Assembly (NCBI GenBank): GCA_031772625.1 | Contig: CM062810.1 | Span: 872,545,650-872,609,649 of the forward strand | Length of the DNA: 64,000 nucleotides | Direction of reading: 5' to 3' | From: Pinus tabuliformis | Taxonomy: Eukaryota > Streptophyta > Pinopsida > Pinales > Pinaceae | Part shown: in pieces, positions 1-11,780 of the stretch | How positions within the stretch are numbered: position 1 is the first letter of the stretch | How the letters are laid out: each line of letters begins with the position of its first letter | The notes under the pieces: model-generated | What the model was told of the DNA's origin: nothing | Database searches by the model: none | Seen by the model: only the letters and a program-made list of their open reading frames with translations | Position numbers and translations under genes: made by a program

Positions 1-1029
1 TGCATAGGAAATTTTTGAATGAGAAATTTCCGCTGAAGACTACGACATTGCAGATAAAAGTTTCAACTACACCATGAACTAAAGCTCATTTTCCTTGCTC
101 TGTGCACTTAATCTCCCACACAACATTACGTGTTACAACCAATTTCAAAGACACTTACATTAATATTGCATAATAATAATAAGTAATTATTCCACAAATG
201 TCAAATCATACATCCACATAGTATTCAAAAACCTTGAATACCAAGATTTGTTATTTCTAATTTACAAACCACTCTTTCTAGTCTCAAACTAACCATCCTT
301 ATTAGTAGTGTTTGTTACATTACAAATTAAATTTTTTGTTCCTAGTTAAATTAATTTCTTTTCTACAGAATAAAGTTCCCTTTGTACCCCGTTCTCCCAC
401 ACATACCTCACCTTCTGTACATTCTTCATTCCATATAGATTCACAACTCTATGAAATTGTTCTTCCACACAGCTAAATCTGTAAAAGTTTTAAATTGAAA
501 ATAGTTTAAAATGAAATAATAGTAGATAAACACACTAGAAATACCTTTCTTTCTATTAATGTCAGAGCAATAACCAAAGAAAACCCCCTCCCCCTTGCTA
601 ATGTAAAGGACCTGCTCAAAGCATTCTGTCAGTGTCATTGTGAGAGCACTCACTGGTGGAATTCCAACTCACAAAATTAGCTTTTTTTAGATTTTGAAGT
701 AATTTGTCCAGCACTATAAAATCAAAAAAGTGATTTTCCCTCCACCAAGGGATTTATGTTGCGTCAAGGATCGCTCAACCAATTGAAAATTAGAAATAAG
801 ATTTCTAGAAATTAGATAATTGTTTTTGAATTCACATGAAAATAGAACTATTCAACATTCTTTGAAAATTTTGGTTAAAATTACAAAAACTAAGCAAAAT
901 AATACAAAGTTAACACAATTTTATTATGAGGTGAATGTTATAGTCCCTCACGAAGCATGGACTAATAATACGTATTTCTCTGTATATTGTGCAATCAATT
1001 TTATCGAAGAGGAAACAAAGAGGAAATGA
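1..1029. other. Spacer without a recognised gene
   Basis: AT-rich sequence. The open frames here are short, of low complexity and without a recognisable domain, so I call no gene. Confidence 0.6.
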
Positions 1030-1970
1030 AAAAGTATAGTTATTTATGTAATGGCGTTGATGTTATATATGTAACTCTAATTTATGTAAGTATGCACATC
1101 ATCTCACTATGAATTTAGTTTTTAAACTCCATGTATGTATATATGATTATCAATTATTTATCAATTGGCTTTCGTATCTTCTAGATTGATCTCAGAATAT
1201 TCAATACAATTATTATTTTAATTTTATTTATACATATAAAATCAATATAATTAAGATGTACTTAAATTATTAAAAAAGGGTATTATATTGTTGATTTATT
1301 AAAAAAATTCCAAATAATTGAAAACTAAAACTTTTTAATGAAAAGGTACTGTTAATTTATGTATTTTGGGATTCCCTGTTGCAACTATAAGCACATGATA
1401 ACTCATTTTCTTGTATAATCATCATGTTAGCATGGATTTGAAGGTGGTTAAAGGACGACAACTCAAATTCATTTTTCACTCATTTGCAATTGTTCATTAA
1501 TGTGTTCATCAACCATGATGGTGGAGATTCTGATATTATGGCCAAATGGCTTTAATAGCTACCATATTTTTGAAGGGATATGCAACTTTGTATGTTGTTA
1601 AGATAATATTCCTCTAGCTTTCCACTACATTTCCCATTCTTGTAGGTGACCCCCTTTAGTTAAAATAATCATGGGACCCTCTCTCTACCAATGTCATTTT
1701 TCCTCCTATTAGCATCCTTTTTCGTTTTCTATATCACTATTTCTTGATTGTTGCTTGGCCCTACTCTCTGATCCCTTTTATGTATGCTCTTTTTGTTAGT
1801 GGTCAATGTTAGGTTTTGTTTCTCTGTAAATTATCTCTTTATTCTTCTTATTTTTACTCTATATCATGTTCTATCATAATTTTCCTCAAGGTCACAGAGA
1901 TGTTATGGGAAAAGGGAGTCTCCCTATTTGAGGGTTCAAGTTAATACTAAATCCTATATAGTAGAAGAAG
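1030..1970. repeat. Duplicated segment D, partner of 38.2-39.68 kb
   Basis: This stretch matches the region at about 38200-39680 in the same orientation. Shared landmarks are a block around 1050-1120 (ATGTTATATA, GTAAGTATGCACAT) and a longer block around 1390-1960 (AGCATGGATTTGAAGGTGG, TTTTTCGTTTTCTATATCA, TGGTCAATGTTAGGTTTT). The partner has extra sequence at about 38490-38960 that includes a SINE. No coding capacity is evident. The matches were found by eye, so the ends are approximate. Confidence 0.65.
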
Positions 1971-3039
1971 ATCTACAATGGAACAAAATTTCAATTAGGA
2001 TGTAAATGTACAGAATTTGAGATCAAATACCAAACCCTAAAAACAACCACTCTAGGAAAATCTAGGGTAAGTAAATTATTAATATATTTTTTTGGAGATT
2101 AAAACAACCATAGACAACATTTTAGTAGAAGGAAATGACACACAATAGAAAATTCTACACTAAAACTTTAACTCACAATATTGCCCAAGAAAATGTCTAC
2201 TCTTTTATGAAAATTAAGATTTGAACTTCCTTACTATTAATGAAGATAGTTAATTCTCTCACCATTCATACAAACTCTACTCGATAATTCCTCAAAATAT
2301 TTATATCTATTTTATTTTAAAATATTAGATATTAAAATTTTCTATTGCTAACTCAATATCAGTTTTCTTATCTCCCATTTTAACATAGTAATAAGATTAA
2401 AATTGTTTTACTTACCATTTATATAGATACTATATGAAACATTTTAACATAGTAATAAGATTAAAATTGTTTTACTTACCATCTATATAGACACTATATG
2501 AAACATTCATTCAAAATCAAATGGCAAGTGAGTAGCTATTTTCTATTAGTAGATTATAGAACGGAAAAAATTAAAAGTACACTTTGAAAATTTCATATTT
2601 CAATATCAATTAAAATATATTTTTTAAGGAACAGGCGCACTTTCATACACATGAAAGACCATTGATCGCGAAGAGATATTTTCAAATTGAAATTTTCACC
2701 CTACGCAGATTTTCGGATTTATGTTCATGGAGGATTTGTGTCCTTTTGTCCTCGCATTCGACTTCAAAACATAAAATTATGAACATGGAATGAAGTGATG
2801 AAATATTTGTCCATGATGTTTGCAAAAGAGACTGAAATTTCCGGTGACGTCTAAAGTCTTAAAATTACAAATATGATTGATCCTATAACAAATTCTTCAC
2901 GTGCTGTTGTACTGAATTCAAATTGGAGAGGTGCAAGTATTTCTTATCAAAGTTTTGATTCAAGCGAAAATAAAGTGGGTGTGAGTGCAAGTTTTTTCTT
3001 CTTTCCACTGAAAAAATTGCGCTTGGAGCAGCTTTCACA
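1971..3039. other. Spacer, no gene seen
   Basis: AT-rich DNA with one 64-bp tandem duplication (listed separately). A 65-codon frame at 2873-3070 has no recognisable similarity and I do not support it as a gene. Confidence 0.55.
2376..2503. repeat. Tandem duplication, 2 x 64 bp
   Basis: Two adjacent copies of a 64-bp unit starting CATTTTAACATAGTAATAAG; they differ at only a couple of positions (ATTTATATAGATAC versus ATCTATATAGACAC). This is a recent local duplication. Confidence 0.9.
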
Positions 3040-3479
3040 TCCGGGCGCAATTCTTACAATAGCACGTTAAATTTGTGCACGATTCCTGAACAGCTAATTC
3101 AATTGATACGAATCCACTCACTCACAAACAGTTACACAAAAATTGATACGAATCCACTTGGTTTCAATCAATTACACAAATAGGAATGAGGAGAAAATCA
3201 AAGCAGACTATCCCAAAACAAATCCTAAACTGGAAACAATCCTACCATACATGGGGTTATGTTTTTGCTATTTTTTCTTTTATTCTTTACGAATGCATAC
3301 AGGAAAGCCAGAGGTAGGTGGAGAGGCGCAGGGAGCTGGGTCTTCGTATACATGTTATTGTGCTTATATGGACATGCATGGATAGATGCAGTAGGCATGA
3401 ATAGAGGAATACCATATTGTTTATAATTAATAATAAGAATCAACTCATGAGAGATAGGGAGGGCAATAGTCCATGCATA

Positions 3480-4295
3480 TTAAGGAAAGAGAAATAGGGC
3501 GATGAGGCATCCAGCAGCGATTAGGTAATATGGATGAATTTTCTGTGCAGCACCACTACCCACAATGGGGTTAGCGGTAGTGAAAGGCTGTGTGAAGACT
3601 GGCTGGCCGTTGGGCAGCTGAGCCTGCATGGGGGAAGCGAATGGAGGATTAATGAAAGGAGAGGATCCCGGCTGGAGAACGGTGCCGCAGTTTTGATTCA
3701 CCCGCGGATGATCGGTCGAGGACCAGATTGTCTGCCCTTTCTTGTCCACCAATTGGAGAGCTCCGTTTTCCAACAGAACCAATGACTGGTAGTTATTCGA
3801 TGCACCGTTGTTCCAGACGTCCCTGTTATTCCCATCCATGATCTCCAACCCGTTGTCCGAAAGCTGCAGTATGCAAGGATTGGTAGTTGTTATGGGTTCG
3901 CAGGGGGACTCCCACACGCTCTGCTGAGCCGCAGTATTGATGACGTCGATGTAACAGAAATCGGTACCCAGCCCTCCGACGGCCGTATTCGTTTGCCGTC
4001 TTATGAGCATCGCACCGAAAGTGGCGGACTGAGATGTCATAAACACCTGCGTCCCTGTCAAGGGTGTGCTTAAAGGACCCGCCGTGGTGGAGATGCCAAC
4101 CCCTGAGTTTAGAGAGGGAGTACTGAGCGCCGCCAGTACTTGGTGTATCTGGGTTCGCTGAATGCTGCCCGCAGCAGCCACACCTTGAGCTTCACACATC
4201 AATAATTCCCTGCTTACACTCAATAAAACTAACAATTTTTTTATTACAACCCTAAAATTCATACCATGACGAGAAACTCCCCTTCCTATGGCCAT
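3480..4295 (-). CDS. Bulb-type (GNA-like) lectin-domain protein, secreted, probably GPI-anchored; copy 1
   Basis: Single-exon gene of 271 residues. An N-terminal hydrophobic stretch (about 15-38) looks like a signal peptide ending near the EAQG sequence. Residues about 90-205 resemble a B-lectin beta-prism fold: two repeats of the type LxLxxNGxLxxxD (CILQLSDNGLEIMD near 141 and SLVLLENGALQLVD near 171), followed by IWSST, with several cysteines. The canonical mannose motif QxDxNxVxY is degenerate, so sugar binding is uncertain. A Pro/Gln-rich linker (205-245) leads to GSGAA and a C-terminal hydrophobic tail (about 255-271), as expected for a GPI-anchoring signal. I start at the ATG at 4295, which aligns with an ATG in copy 2; upstream codons in frame are not ATG. 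The likely place of action is the outer face of the plasma membrane or the wall. The family call is by motif; the anchor is inferred. Confidence 0.75.
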   Translation of the reverse strand: MAIGRGVSRHGMNFRVVIKKLLVLLSVSRELLMCEAQGVAAAGSIQRTQIHQVLAALSTPSLNSGVGISTTAGPLSTPLTGTQVFMTSQSATFGAMLIRRQTNTAVGGLGTDFCYIDVINTAAQQSVWESPCEPITTTNPCILQLSDNGLEIMDGNNRDVWNNGASNNYQSLVLLENGALQLVDKKGQTIWSSTDHPRVNQNCGTVLQPGSSPFINPPFASPMQAQLPNGQPVFTQPFTTANPIVGSGAAQKIHPYYLIAAGCLIALFLFP

Positions 4296-4412
4296 TTCGG
4301 CGAATCCTTCCACAAGGAGGCAAGCCTGCAAACTGGAAAATTAGAAGTAGCTAGAAATGGCACTTGCTGTCTTCGATGGACTCTGCGATGACAATGAATT
4401 GTAAGGCAAATA

Positions 4413-4422
4413 CATATATAAT
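4413..4422 (-). promoter_or_regulatory. Probable TATA box of lectin-like copy 1
   Basis: The minus strand reads ATTATATATG about 120 bp upstream of the ATG. The same element, with the following CTCTCAT context, is kept in copy 2, which supports a core promoter role. Confidence 0.6.
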
Positions 4423-4890
4423 GAGAGACGTGGATATGAGATTGAAATGAATATTCTGTAGAAATGGAGAGTCGTTCGAGCGATTCCGATTATTCAAAAG
4501 AAATAAAAACCTAACTGGCCCAATGAGCTAATTCAATACCTAAAACAGCTAATTGAATAAATATATTTAATGATAAGGTGAGCCGAACCTTCCAGTCCGT
4601 GTTATGTAGATGTAGATGTTCTCAAAGGCACTGATTAGATTGGGGTTCCAAACATCCATTCAGTCATTTCTTTATGTTGGGGTTGTCATCAATTGTACGC
4701 GTTCTCTTTATTTATTTGAATTAAAGTTGAGGGTTGGTTTTCGTTAAAGGCAAATTAAATAGAATATATAATCTTTTGGTTTTCTCTGGGTTTTAGGTCA
4801 CCATTCTCAAAGGTGGCAACGGGAAGAGGTAGAATATTTATATGCGTCTTCACTTAAATATCTAATCTATTGCTATCCATACGGTGGATG

Positions 4891-6506
4891 ATATGTGCAA
4901 TTGTGAAATCATAACAATGATGGACCATGGGATACATGATGGTTCATCTTATCATTGGCATGATTTCACTAGGGCAGGTATCAATTTAACTAATTTTAGA
5001 AATATATATAAAATTACAAAAAAATATGGGTTAAGCAATGCCCCTATTAAGATGGCTATTTTGCTTACCATTTTCAGTACAACTACTCCATCAACGTCCT
5101 ATAGCTTCTTATGCTTTATGCGGCTATCTTCAAATCCCAATAGACTTGCGTAACCTTATTTGCTCCCAATATTCTCATCTCTGCACTGTTTCTCCCTTGA
5201 GCACATTGTAGCCTGTTCAACCTATCTCTGTATGTTTCTCCCTTGCTTGAGCACATTGTAGCGAGTCCAACCTTGGCTACTTCACATTTTTAGTCAAAAT
5301 ATTCTATTGATATTGAATCCTCATCACGGCATACTTTTCTACGACAATTTTATCAAAGCTTTACTTTGCTTGAACATTTTGGCACTTGTGGTGTTGTAGC
5401 TACAATGATTTCATCTTAATATTACTATTGCAATTCTATATTTAACCAATCTCTTTCCCTTTGGAATAATTTTTCCTTGGCCTTGGCTTCATTAATTCAC
5501 ATCTCAACCAACTTTATCGATGCATTTTATGTCCTTTCTAGCTTCATGTAAACTTTTATATTTTACTCCCCATTTTAGCTCCTTTCTAGTCTCATGTAAA
5601 CTTCTTTGTTTTACCCCATTTTAACTTTAACTAGGCCTTGTGTCATTCATAGCATTACAATTACTGCATTCTTAACTTCACATGTTTTTTTTCCTTGTAA
5701 ATCGCTTTTTCATTTTATAGCAACACTAAGAATATATATGCTTTCCTTCTCATGTGCTTCCTTTATAATTTCACTTTAGAACTAGTATTCTTGCTATAAT
5801 ATATTTGGTTTTTCAATCCACTACATTGGAATCTACTCATTGTTCTGTACATGCATCAACAATTCCTATTCCTTGTTTCCATCAATTTATAGAGTGATTT
5901 ATTACATTGCACCATGATTCTACTAATAACTTTGATAATCTAGTGGATTTCTTTCTCTGAATTTGTTTAAGGATAAATTGTTGGTTACTGGCTCACAAGT
6001 CATATAATCTCGATATAAATTCCAATAGAGATGGCACACCCATCCCATTCCTCACTTACATCATTGAAATTATCATTGCTTAGCTTTCCCTCAAACAATG
6101 GATAAAAACTTTACTTGTTATGCATGGTAACAAAAATATTTTCCAACAAGCTTAATCCATTCTTCTTATCTATAGCAAGGTTTCGTGGCTATATGTAATA
6201 GCCAACCACAATGGTCATAACCTTCACAAGCCTTTTCTTTACATAGGCATCCTTCATACACTTATTGAACATAACTTCGTAGCATAATATTGAACATAAT
6301 TTTTTAGCATAATATTCAAATCCAATACCTTGGATCTCTTGTGTCTCTTCATAACTATCATCATCCCTTTACTCATGTAGTAAATAGACATAAAAAGCAA
6401 GTTATTTCCTAGCTCTTCTCTTGAAATCTATTTTTCACTTACCAATTACAATGAATGTCTTATATGCATTCTCCTTTTTTACAAATAAAATAGCTTCTCA
6501 TATCAC
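4891..6506. other. Spacer with small imperfect duplications
   Basis: No gene recognised. Two imperfect tandem duplications are visible: around 5170-5275 (CTCCCTTGAGCACATTGTAG occurs, then a near copy with CTTGC inserted) and around 5527-5632 (CCTTTCTAG..TCATGTAAACTT twice). Confidence 0.55.
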
Positions 6507-6517
6507 TTTACTCTTTA

Positions 6518-6737
6518 TAAGTGTAGAGGGTTAGCTCAATTAGTCGAGTCCCTATTGTTAAAGAACCTTTGCTATTGAGATGTCATGGGTTCAATTCTCT
6601 TGAAACACTTGGGGTCACGCTCCGTGGTTGAGTTGACAGGAAGTGATCCCTTTGAGTGGATCATCATAGTACAAATATTCCATGGACATAGCACTCACCA
6701 ATCTCTGGAGTCCATAAATGACATAGAAAAAAAATGA
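6518..6737 (+). mobile_element. tRNA-derived SINE
   Basis: A 220-bp insert begins with a tRNA-like head: an A-box-like GGTTAGCTCAATTAGTCGAG near 6529 and a B-box-like GGGTTCAATTCTC near 6587. It has an unrelated body and ends in an A-rich tail (GAAAAAAAATGA). It is flanked by a perfect 11-bp direct repeat, TTTACTCTTTA, at 6507-6517 and 6738-6748. Internal Pol III promoter boxes, an A tail and a target-site duplication together are diagnostic of a SINE. Confidence 0.85.
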
Positions 6738-6748
6738 TTTACTCTTTA

Positions 6749-8939
6749 CCATTAAATTTGGAATTGGATCTATAACATAATTTAATAATTTACTTCCATG
6801 GCATTTGATTCATTATGAACATACTTCTTCATAATACTCTCCTTAATTGTCCTTTCCCATAATCAACACTACCTCATTGCTAAACCATTGTTCATTGCCA
6901 TTCTTTTGTGCTACCAAATATACATCTTCACATCTATACATGTTCCATTATGAGGTATCTCTAGCCTTATTTACTCAATAACCACATATGGTTTGCACCT
7001 CTATCATTTAAAAATATTGGTGCAATAGTAACATTGATTTGGGAATCTTCTTCATGAAATTCGCATGATTCACTAAGCCCAACTATTTCTTTCTTACAAT
7101 ATTGAAAGAAGTGCAAAAGCATAGTTGGAAAAAAATAAACTTTATATCCTATCATCCTCTAGATTAGCTTTATAATGATTGCTCTCTCGTTGGATGTCAA
7201 GTTCTAATTTAAGAATTATGGCTCCATGAAGTTATCAATTTTCACCCGTTTCATATTGACGTAGTTAGTTCCAAAGGAAAAGTTTTGGTACTTGTAAAGG
7301 AAAATATAAAAAAAAAAGAAAACAATTTGTGGAAGACATTGATAAGACTAGTGATGGTGACTTCACAATAACGCTTAGATTTTAGATTTTAATTATGGTT
7401 CTCTAGAAAAAATCTACAAAAACTTGCGAATGACAACTTTGCACTTCTTTAGTTTTTTCTTGGGAAATATTTTAGCAAAACTAACTATCTGCCAAGTAAA
7501 CAGTGTCAGGAAAAAATTCACTAAGGAAAATTTATCTATCTTAACGAGTAAATAAAATGTTGAGGAAATACTTGTTTTTGTCATGTAGGATCTCTTTTAA
7601 AATTTCCAAAATCCCCCCAAAGTGGTCTAGAATAGTGGAATTTGTGCTATTTTGGAACCTCCACTCAAACTCTTGGGATTTTAACGAAAAGTTTAATTGG
7701 GTATCTTCATGTATGATTATTGGCTTTACTGCAAAATTTTCATCACTAACAAGGCCTTTATAAAAAAGAAGTGGCTTGTCTTTTAAAAAAAACTAATGTG
7801 AATTTCTTGAAAGGTATATGCATAATTGTTTAGTATCCCTCACTAGAACTTCCATAGTATTTGACAATGCAAATATGCAAAAAAAATTCTATAACTAAAC
7901 AAATCTACTATTATTGTGGGAAAAATAAATTTTAGGCTCTAAACCATTTTTTTAACAAACATAGGACACATTTTACTAATGTGACATCTATTTCACATGG
8001 TTATTGATGTGGCTCCTTGGACCAGCATGGCACCCTAAGGAAATTCCATATCATCTCCCTTGCAACCCTAGCCTACCTAGTCGTGACTTCCTCTCTATCT
8101 CTTATTCATTTTTCTTGTTTCTTTTTACTTTTATTGGTTTCATTTTATTTCTTTATGGGCCCCACTTATACTTGGAAACAACCAACTCATAATCCATGTA
8201 AGCAACAAAAAAACATAGGTTCATCAAAGAACCCTAATTTAAAATATAAGAGCCATATCCAGGCATTTCATTGAATACATTAAAATTACAAAAATATATG
8301 ATCCAAGCATGAAGGCATACTAGAAATGAAATATACAATTTCACGAGATGCACGGGGCTTCTAACCTCTAGGGCAAGATTTGCAAGGAGTCATGTTCTCC
8401 TTTTTCCAAAGCATAATTCGATAGAAGACTTAGAAGCTACTCCAAGGTTCAGGGTGCACCTATCACAGAACAACATTGAGCCTATCAGTCAACCAATAGA
8501 AACCATAATATTAATAATAGACATTATCAAGCAATAAAGGTAAGAGAGAAGTTTAATACCTATAAAGGAAACTTCCATGGGGTTCATCTTAATTACTTCC
8601 AGAATGAGTGAACATGTCATTCCAGTTAATTTCTTATCCAAAGTCGAAATAAAGTAAAACATATGAGACATGAAAAATTACAACAATTAATGCAACTTTG
8701 CAAATAATTAGCTAGGTTTAATTCATGGAAAAGTACGAACAAGAGAAAACCTAAAAACCTTAATAGGGTTAAACCTTATCAGGTCGCTTTGACTAAAAAA
8801 CCACAACTTTCTGGTAATCCAAAGGCTAGAGCCATGATTCAAAAACCAACATAACCACACTATGACTAGAAGATGCAAGATGACTTGAGTTAAACCCATG
8901 AGAAAAAACTAAAAACCCCGTAATGGAGGAAAAACTCAT
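6749..8939. other. Spacer, no gene recognised
   Basis: AT-rich DNA. Open frames such as 8017-8274 are phenylalanine/leucine-rich products of T-rich DNA with no domain that I recognise. Confidence 0.55.
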
Positions 8940-9212
8940 GACACTGCTGGGACTCAGAAATGTCATATTTTCATCCACCTTTTTCTTCACTATTCCTTAC
9001 ATTTCATCATCCCATTAACCTTTTATCATATCATTTTCATAAATACATTTGGGTTTCACCTTCTTATTTTCCATTTTATTCATTTTTGTATTACAAGTGA
9101 ATTTATGATTAAATATTAGAAAATATACATATTTTTATATATATCTCAAGAATATGTGAGTTCTGTGATGTGTAGGAAATATGTGAAGAATTAATTCCAA
9201 GAGACTTCTCAA

Positions 9213-9388
9213 ATATCTCCTCCACCATATTAAGGAGATAATTATGCAAGCCTATTCCTAAGGAGAAAATCATGGAGGATTTGGTTGGCATATCTTATCC
9301 ATATCTCCTCCACCATATTAAGGAGATAATTATGCAAGCCTATTCCTAAGGAGAAAATCATGGAGGATTTGGTTACCATATCTTATCC
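9213..9388 (+). repeat. 88-bp tandem duplication inside the 5' LTR
   Basis: Two adjacent copies of an 88-bp unit starting ATATCTCCTCCACC and ending TATCTTATCC. The same pair is present in the 3' LTR at 15508-15683, so it arose before this insertion. It lies in U3, upstream of the TATA-like site. Within the unit CTCC and GGAG blocks face each other. Confidence 0.92.
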
Positions 9389-9509
9389 AAGATATGTGAG
9401 AGATTTGTGGAGGATTCAAAGGGATCATATCTTGTAATAACGGGAAATTAGTTGAGAGTGCTTGAGAGAATATTGGATATGTAATTATGAGATGGTTATC
9501 TTCCTCATG

Positions 9510-9517
9510 TATATAAG
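9510..9517 (+). promoter_or_regulatory. TATA-like box of the LTR promoter
   Basis: TATATAAG, with an identical counterpart at 15805-15812 in the other LTR. Position within the LTR fits a U3 core promoter. Confidence 0.5.
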
Positions 9518-9958
9518 AGAGTGCTCTCTCTTCATTTGGATAATAATGAATAATGGAGAATGGAGATTAGCTTTAAGAGATAGTTTTTTAATTAGGAGAA
9601 GGGGATTCTTAGCTTTAGTTCATATTCTTTCATTGTTACATTTTCATGATTTGTTATTTGGTTCTTGTAATATAATTTAAGATATCTTTGTTGTTGTGAG
9701 CTCACATATGTTGTTTGTCATTCAAATTCTTCACATGTTGTAATTGTTTTTCCCTTATGCAATTTCTTGCTTTCCTATTTAGTGTTTCAATGCCTTCCTA
9801 GATTAATTTGATTTCAGTAATTTAGATTAAATTAGTTCCACTTCGGTCCTGCATATATAGTGCATGTGCCTCGTAAGTCTACGAACCTCGGATTGACAAG
9901 TTAAATAGTTGGGCAAGTACTACAACAGAATTAAACGATAATATTTTCACCCAACGTT

Positions 9959-9978
9959 TGGCGCCATTGCCGGGGAGG
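9959..9978 (+). other. Primer binding site (tRNA-Asp type)
   Basis: TGGCGCCATTGCCGGGGAGG follows the 5' LTR by two bases. It differs by one base in its first 17 from the tRNA-Asp-complementary site usual in Athila elements. Confidence 0.85.
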
Positions 9979-10454
9979 CACGATGGATTGAAGTTTAGTT
10001 TGATTTTTCATGCAAGTGTGTTTAGACATGTTCCTAACTCCGAGGTGTTAAGGTGGTAAGACGTGGGGAACATCCTACACATCGCATTCGAGATACCGTA
10101 ACGGGCTCGACCTCTTATGGATCAGGGCATGTAGGGTGTGTTTACATTTATGCAAGTGTGAATTTCAATTTCTGCAAGTGTGTTTGATTTTCACAACTTT
10201 GAAGAGTGTTTGATGAATTCACGGTTCATTGTAGTAGTTGAAGAATTCGATTACTCAATTAATGAGCAGTCCTTGTAAGAGGATTTAATTGAGTATTGAA
10301 TTCAAGATTATTTCTGTGGTCCTTTTGCTTTTAATTCAATTTTTAGTGTGCTGATTTGGAAGAGTTTTTGTGAATTAAAACCTTGTAAAAGGATTAAAAA
10401 CTCAGACAATTATTAGCACTTTGTTTTTAGAATCTCTTTAAACATGATTTTATA
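9979..10454 (+). other. Leader of the Athila-like element
   Basis: No open frame with support. ATGCAAGTGTG-type words recur near 10011, 10153 and 10176. Confidence 0.5.
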
Positions 10455-10904
10455 ATGAGTGTTAGCTTGGAACTGCTCACTCAGATCCTTGCAGAAGTTG
10501 GAATCTCCTCTTCCCTCGAAAAGGAGATCCTGACAAGAATTGAAAGTTCAACTACTCCCCAGGAAGTAAACGAAGATTCAACATCTGAAGAATCCTGCGT
10601 ATCTGATGGCGAACAATCATTCAAACAGGAATTTGAGGAAGAAGAACAACATATCGGAGAAGAAGAAGAGGAGTTACAACATGATCTAGGTGAGAGAAAC
10701 TGTGCCTATCAAAGCTTTATCGAACAATGGTTCCAGGTAAGTACTAGATTACATTCATCTTTTTATTTTTTAGTTGATTTGCAGTTACAGCAACTAGACT
10801 CATTCACTCTCGAATATTTTCATCCATCATTTAAAAAATTGTTACTGGATATATTGTTGTTACTGCTACGTGAATGGCTTCATTGGAAGTTTAATTACAT
10901 GTAA
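10455..10904 (+). CDS. Acidic ORF of unknown function with an internal splice donor
   Basis: An ATG-initiated frame of 149 codons. The first 94 codons (to 10736) look like a real exon: a leucine-rich start, then a strongly acidic stretch (runs of Glu around residues 60-77). They end exactly at CAG|GTAAGT, a consensus plant 5' splice site at 10737-10742, after a whole number of codons. The remaining codons are T-rich and hydrophobic and look like intron. I do not recognise the protein; it does not look like an Athila Gag. It could be a captured host exon or an element-specific leader protein. It lies in the sense direction of the retroelement. Confidence 0.35.
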   Translation: MSVSLELLTQILAEVGISSSLEKEILTRIESSTTPQEVNEDSTSEESCVSDGEQSFKQEFEEEEQHIGEEEEELQHDLGERNCAYQSFIEQWFQVSTRLHSSFYFLVDLQLQQLDSFTLEYFHPSFKKLLLDILLLLLREWLHWKFNYM

Positions 10905-11201
10905 CTAATTTTTTTTCTAATTAATATAGAGTAGGTAGGCTTTCATTTTTAGATTTTGCTTTCATTTTCAGTTTTGCTTTTACCTAGAATAAGTATGCTC
11001 TCCTCCGCGCTTAGTGCGATCACGAGGATCATAAAATAGGGATGATTTAGACTAATTTCAGGAATAAATAAATTCATGTTTTGCAATATGCTTCATCAAA
11101 AATATCTTTCAATATGCAAATCATTGTGTCCATTTGTTAAAAAAAGAAAAAAAATTAAGTCTAGAGAAAGTTTAGTTTCTTTCTAAATTTTAGTTTTTCA
11201 T

Positions 11202-11232
<31 letters not shown>

Positions 11233-11276
11233 TTGTTTTTGTAAAGATAGGGTTAATTTCATTTTTTTAGACTTAA

Positions 11277-11308
<32 letters not shown>

Positions 11309-11780
11309 TTCACTACCAACAATAAAACAAATCATATAAAAAAATTTTAAACAACAAAATAAAAACAAATAACAATAAAACAATCGCAAAAAAAAAACGC
11401 AAAGACAAATGCATAAGGCCGAGTGTTAAACCTACTACCAACGCAAACTTGAGGTCATGATCCTGTGAGTGCCATGTGTCCAAGGGTTGGGCTAACTCCC
11501 TGTCCTTCCCACCGAGCCCTTTAAACATTACAACTTGGTCACATTCATTATCCATAGGACCTGGGTTGAGCACCTTTTGCATTCGCGCTTGTCTGTTGGA
11601 GTCGTATTATTTAAATGCAAATTGACCGTGGCCTGGCGCTTTTGCCTATTGTCTCCCCTTGGCACCTTCAACCTTGAGCACTTAAACCTATGGTAACAGT
11701 GTGACTGAGTGCCAAAAAGGGAATTTTCCTGAGCTCCATGAATGCCAAGGGCCATACCCGCATATTGTTTAAAAACCACT
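10905..11780. other. Low-complexity filler inside the element
   Basis: Holds a 24-base A run (11209-11232) and an ATA/AAT microsatellite (about 11276-11302). The block at 11400-11780 has higher GC and open frames on the minus strand (11313-11582, 11528-11779). I recognise no protein in it; it may be another repeat fragment. Confidence 0.45.

Larger units (their letters stand above)
3040..4890. repeat. Lectin gene duplication unit, copy 1
   Basis: The gene at 3480-4295 and both flanks match the unit at about 21445-23355. Shared flank landmarks are AATTCTTACAATAGCACGT and TCAATTGATACGAATCCACT on the 3' side, and ATCTAATCTATTGCTATC plus ACGGTGGAT on the 5' side. The duplication therefore carried the promoter as well as the coding region. 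Both copies lie in the same orientation about 18.5 kb apart. Confidence 0.85.
8945..9956 (+). repeat. 5' LTR of the Athila-like element
   Basis: Starts TGCTGGGACT, ends CCCAACG. It contains a TATA-like TATATAAG at 9510-9517, which would place U3 at about 565 bp. It has the same length as its partner at 15240. Confidence 0.9.

Noticed and set aside
6518..6600. Functional tRNA gene
   Set aside because: Box A and B are present but the cloverleaf is imperfect, and the A tail and target duplication show a SINE.
8004..8274. Small membrane protein encoded by overlapping Phe/Leu-rich frames
   Set aside because: Hydrophobicity follows from T-rich DNA; no conserved motif or second copy.
9109..9680. 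60- and 72-codon frames repeated at 15404-15975
   Set aside because: They lie within the LTRs of the Athila-like element, and one spans the 88-bp duplication.
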